A stretch of 64,000 bases of DNA from Sphingobacterium sp. UT-1RO-CII-1 (lineage in GTDB: Bacteria > Bacteroidota > Bacteroidia > Sphingobacteriales > Sphingobacteriaceae): positions 62,001 through 126,000 of the forward strand of contig NZ_JAPPVJ010000004.1 of the NCBI RefSeq assembly GCF_026711005.1. Reading direction: 5' to 3'. The notes under the pieces were generated by a model that worked only from the letters and a program-made list of their open reading frames with translations, searched no databases and was not told where the DNA came from. Position 1 is the stretch's first letter; each line of letters begins with the position of its first letter. This document shows, piece by piece, positions 62,301 through 64,000 of this stretch. Made by a program: the position numbers and the translations under genes.

Positions 62301-63047
62301 GATATCGGTTACTCCGTCCATTTTGATCTCTTCCATTTTAACACTGCTTGAAGAACCCGTGAAAAGCTTTTTATCAATTGTCTGGTAGCCTGTAGCAACA
62401 ACTTCAACATCAGCAATGGACTCTACAGACGCACTCAATACGATGCGTACATTGTCTAAAGTCTGTACTTTTGTTGTTCGCTTTTGGTAGCCCAACATGA
62501 TGATTTCGAGCTGATCGCCAATATTAGCTGATAGACGAAAATTACCACTTTGGTCAGTAGCTGTGCTTGTGTTTTTACCAACGACTGTGATAGTGGCTCC
62601 TACTAATGCCTGTCCTTCTTGGTTGAGCACTCGGCCCGTAAGGACCTGTTGGCTATGCAGTATTTTTTCTACCGGTGCACCTACCCCAGAGCGACGGAGG
62701 ATAATATGGTTTGAAACCAATTTGTAACTGAAACCATTCGTATTGGCAAGTTTTTGAAGAACCTCGTTTAAGTCAAGGTGCTTAACTTCGAAATCAACCT
62801 CCGTCAAAGAGTTTATTTCTTCATCTTTGTAGACAAAATGGTAGCCGGTTTGACGCTCAACCTCGTTGAGGATTGATTTTAATGACTTGCCGGACGCATG
62901 TATTGTGACCTTTTGCCCAAATGAATTGGCTTGAAGAGAGGTTGTAAAAATTAGAATCCAAAAAAGTATTAACTTCATTATTCTTACAAAACCGTGATGC
63001 CCCCTTTTTAAATTTGAAAAAAGAGGACTATTAACAAAAAATAGCAT
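59388..63047 (-). CDS. SusC/RagA TonB-dependent transporter with STN domain
   Basis: A 1219-aa outer-membrane transporter, the longest here. A 23-residue extension precedes the signal peptide (about 24-45, from MKLILFWILIFTTSLQA; alternative start 62978). Then come STN (about 46-118), a carboxypeptidase-like domain (about 135-205), the motif IADVEVVATGYQTIDKKLFT, a plug (KPLWVIDGVVLEDVVNVSND, ATAMYGARAMNGVVVITTKK) and a large barrel. A FecR gene lies directly upstream, so it should be under sigma/anti-sigma control. It is linked to SusD, the HExxH lipoprotein and two DUF4302 lipoproteins, not to glycosidases; the substrate may be peptidic or modified. Confidence 0.94.
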   Translation of the reverse strand: MLFFVNSPLFSNLKRGHHGFVRIMKLILFWILIFTTSLQANSFGQKVTIHASGKSLKSILNEVERQTGYHFVYKDEEINSLTEVDFEVKHLDLNEVLQKLANTNGFSYKLVSNHIILRRSGVGAPVEKILHSQQVLTGRVLNQEGQALVGATITVVGKNTSTATDQSGNFRLSANIGDQLEIIMLGYQKRTTKVQTLDNVRIVLSASVESIADVEVVATGYQTIDKKLFTGSSSSVKMEEIKMDGVTDISRMMEGRIAGVSIQNVSGSFGSAPKLRIRGATSISGDNKPLWVIDGVVLEDVVNVSNDQLSSGDALTLLGSSVAGLNSEDIESLEVLKDASATAMYGARAMNGVVVITTKKGRSGEPRVTYSGNLSTYTKPSYNNFDIMNSRDQMSFYTDLYRKGHLNMTSSMNAPNGGVFRKMYEYMDTYDEKSGQFLLANDPKSRENFLMRYANANTDWFDHLFNNSFVQDHSLAISSGGEKSQHYFSTSIFNDSGWTVADKVTRFTANSRSNYQFTEKFNLGFIVNGSVRKQRAPGTQNRFSDDFRGEYTRDFDINPYSYALNTSRTLTPYDQNGNLEYFTRDYTPFNILHEIENNYIDISVLDFKLQGEANYKFLNNLEYSLLGNVRYVKTNTETIIQENSNAANAFRSNYNMAMLENNKFLYPDPDFPNENSQVVLPAGGFYNVRENNLVNFYGRQTINYKSTIDDTHYINAFGGQEIRIANRDERYNTGAGYQYLKGGTAFTDPRYIKQLVESGEDYFGMQRTWDRFLSFFANVAYSYKAKYVINVSGRFDGTNKFGNDKSASKWLPTYTASAAWNISEEEFMQNLPTISQLKLRAGYGLTASMGSANNFSTIFYAGQTVRPGMSNVENMIYIGNIGNRNLTWEKQHEFNIGLDLGLWKNKLTFNVDYFNRKGFDLISFRPTSGVSGFRWSVDNYADMDSHGIDLTIGAHIVNKEKFGYKVHTTFGWNKNKIVDLSYTPTVFSMVSSEGAPVLNGPVRGIYSIDYQRLDERGLPVFIDENGHEANTVSFQSEKSDHLKYEGSIDPTITGGFNNSFRYGNFTASVFFSYQTGNKVRLDPAFNQYYTDLDASNYDQINAWAMPGDEAFTNIPSVSGYYQSQDIAGSYPYNAYNYSTQRIVNGSFVRLKTVTVNYMMNNDFVKRMGLTGISFGLNANNLFLLYSDKKLKGQDPEFFNSGGVANPLPKQINLSLKLSL

Positions 63048-63094
63048 AAATTTGTTAGTGAGTTTTAGTTTATAAAATGCTTAAATTCAATTTG

Positions 63095-63118
63095 GTGAGG
63101 GTGTGGCTGCACTCTCAC
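63095..63118 (-). promoter_or_regulatory. A-tract plus stem-loop in the fecR-susC gap
   Basis: GTGAGGGTG (63095-63103) pairs with CACTCTCAC (63110-63118), with one G-T pair, around a 6-base loop. In the sense (minus) direction a run of nine A precedes it. Same design as at 6760, 37822 and 41851. Confidence 0.6.
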
Positions 63119-63125
63119 TTTTTTT

Positions 63126-64000
63126 TTAATTCATGGTTATGGTGATCTTTTTTTCATTTAATTTAAATTTTAGATTAGTTAGATAGTTTAATATATCAAG
63201 TACGTCAGTTAACATAGCTTGTCGACTGATTTTACCGCTGTACAATACATTTTGATTGATGTTCGGAGCGATTTCAATTTCGACCCCGTACCATAATTTA
63301 AGTTGTTCACTGATATGATGCAGGTCATCTTTCTCAAAGAAAAATAGATCATCCACCCAGCTTAATTCGCGATCAATCGATTTACTGCTTTTGATCAAGT
63401 CATCGCCTCTTGTAATCAATATATCGTTCGGAAACATGGTTTGGCTTTTGGCTAGATGCTCAACCTGTACTTTTCCTTCGACCAATGCTATGCGTTTATT
63501 ACGCTTGTAGGCGTTGATGTTGAACTTGGTACCGAGGACTTTTATTTTTAGGTCGCCCGATTGTACAATGAATGGACGGGAGGGGTTTGAGGTAACTTCA
63601 AAGTAAACCTCACCTGTAATTTTGACTTCGCGTTGGTTGTTGGCAAATTTAGAAGGAAATTCCAATGAGCTTGAAGCGTTTAACATGGCTTTTGTACCGT
63701 CTGGTAAAAAAATGGTGTAAACGGCAGCTTCTGGTGTTATTAAGGTGTTTAACCCCGTTGTATTTTCTTCTTCATCTTCGGTATATTGTAAGCTTCCTTC
63801 AGTGAGTGGCGTAAAGCCATTGATGTCGGCTGCTGGATGTAGGTTGTGCTCGGCACCGTCAGCAGTAATTAAACGAGCTTCTGTTTTAGCAGGAGCCAAA
63901 TCTAATGTCGTGAATGTTTGATTGGCAGTCGGCGAATTGGTATGCTGCTTTTGCCATAAATAATAGCCACCGGAGCAGATGAGTAAAAAAGCGACCAGCA
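63126..64000 (-). CDS. FecR-family anti-sigma factor (N-terminus outside window)
   Basis: The frame is open to the end of the window, so the N-terminal sigma-binding part lies beyond base 64000. The visible 290 codons start inside the membrane helix (LVAFLLICSGGYYLWQKQ). They then give the periplasmic linker, the FecR domain (VYTIFLPDGTKAMLNASSSL and REVKITGEVYFEVTSNPSRP) and DUF4974 (DDLFFFEKDDLHHISEQLKL and VLYSGKISRQAMLTDVLDIL). It precedes the SusC gene by 78 bases, and the matching sigma gene should lie just outside the window. Confidence 0.93.
   Translation of the reverse strand, partial: LVAFLLICSGGYYLWQKQHTNSPTANQTFTTLDLAPAKTEARLITADGAEHNLHPAADINGFTPLTEGSLQYTEDEEENTTGLNTLITPEAAVYTIFLPDGTKAMLNASSSLEFPSKFANNQREVKITGEVYFEVTSNPSRPFIVQSGDLKIKVLGTKFNINAYKRNKRIALVEGKVQVEHLAKSQTMFPNDILITRGDDLIKSSKSIDRELSWVDDLFFFEKDDLHHISEQLKLWYGVEIEIAPNINQNVLYSGKISRQAMLTDVLDILNYLTNLKFKLNEKKITITMN

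Overview
The window looks like a chromosomal piece of a Bacteroidota genome, most likely family Sphingobacteriaceae (Sphingobacterium, Olivibacter or Pedobacter type). The reasons are low GC, five SusC-like TonB-dependent transporters with their SusD lipoproteins plus one further partial SusD, four ECF-sigma/FecR-type regulator sets, many lipoproteins, and SusC leaders with a long N-terminal extension before the signal peptide. No rRNA, tRNA, CRISPR array or complete insertion sequence was seen.

Layout. 1-1.3 kb: tail of a SusD gene. 1.5-4.4 kb: a cytoplasmic SoxB/UshA-like metallophosphatase and a WKNG-repeat lipoprotein, both on the minus strand. 4.9-14.9 kb: a complete glycan-uptake locus (ECF sigma, FecR, SusC, SusD and a large NPCBM-containing putative glycosidase). 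15.3-21.3 kb: small envelope proteins, a DUF389 membrane protein, an Rpn-type PD-(D/E)XK protein, a DUF1016 remnant, a TonB-C-like protein and an XRE-type regulator. 21.4-30.5 kb: an unusual block. It holds structured non-coding DNA, a 22-unit tandem repeat of 11 bp, a TlpA-like thioredoxin protein, SusC without an STN domain, SusD, and, on the opposite strand, MauE plus a small exported two-cysteine protein. 30.9-39.6 kb (minus): a sulfatase locus (ECF sigma, FecR, SusC, SusD, iduronate-2-sulfatase-like sulfatase). 39.9-54.1 kb (plus): a second complete locus with ECF sigma, FecR, SusC, SusD, a DUF5018-like lipoprotein, a GH101-like protein, GH35 and GH110. 54.2-64 kb (minus): FecR (cut by the window), SusC, SusD, an HExxH lipoprotein and two DUF4302 lipoproteins.

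How the parts fit. In the sigma/FecR loci the SusC STN domain should report substrate binding to FecR, which releases the sigma factor to switch on its own SusCD and enzymes. The GH101-like, GH35 and GH110 set points to terminal galactose and core-1 type structures on O-glycans as the likely target. The sulfatase locus points to a sulfated glycan. The 21-30 kb block has neither sigma nor FecR, and its SusC lacks STN, so it must be controlled differently. Its thioredoxin and MauE components suggest disulfide chemistry in the envelope.

Most notable non-coding observations: the 11-bp-period TCGA-core repeat that reverses orientation; an A-tract plus stem-loop in all four complete fecR-susC gaps, with a fifth copy lacking its susC; a perfect inverted repeat that can mask an unusually good Shine-Dalgarno sequence before the sulfatase; and a hairpin-rich leader upstream of mauE.
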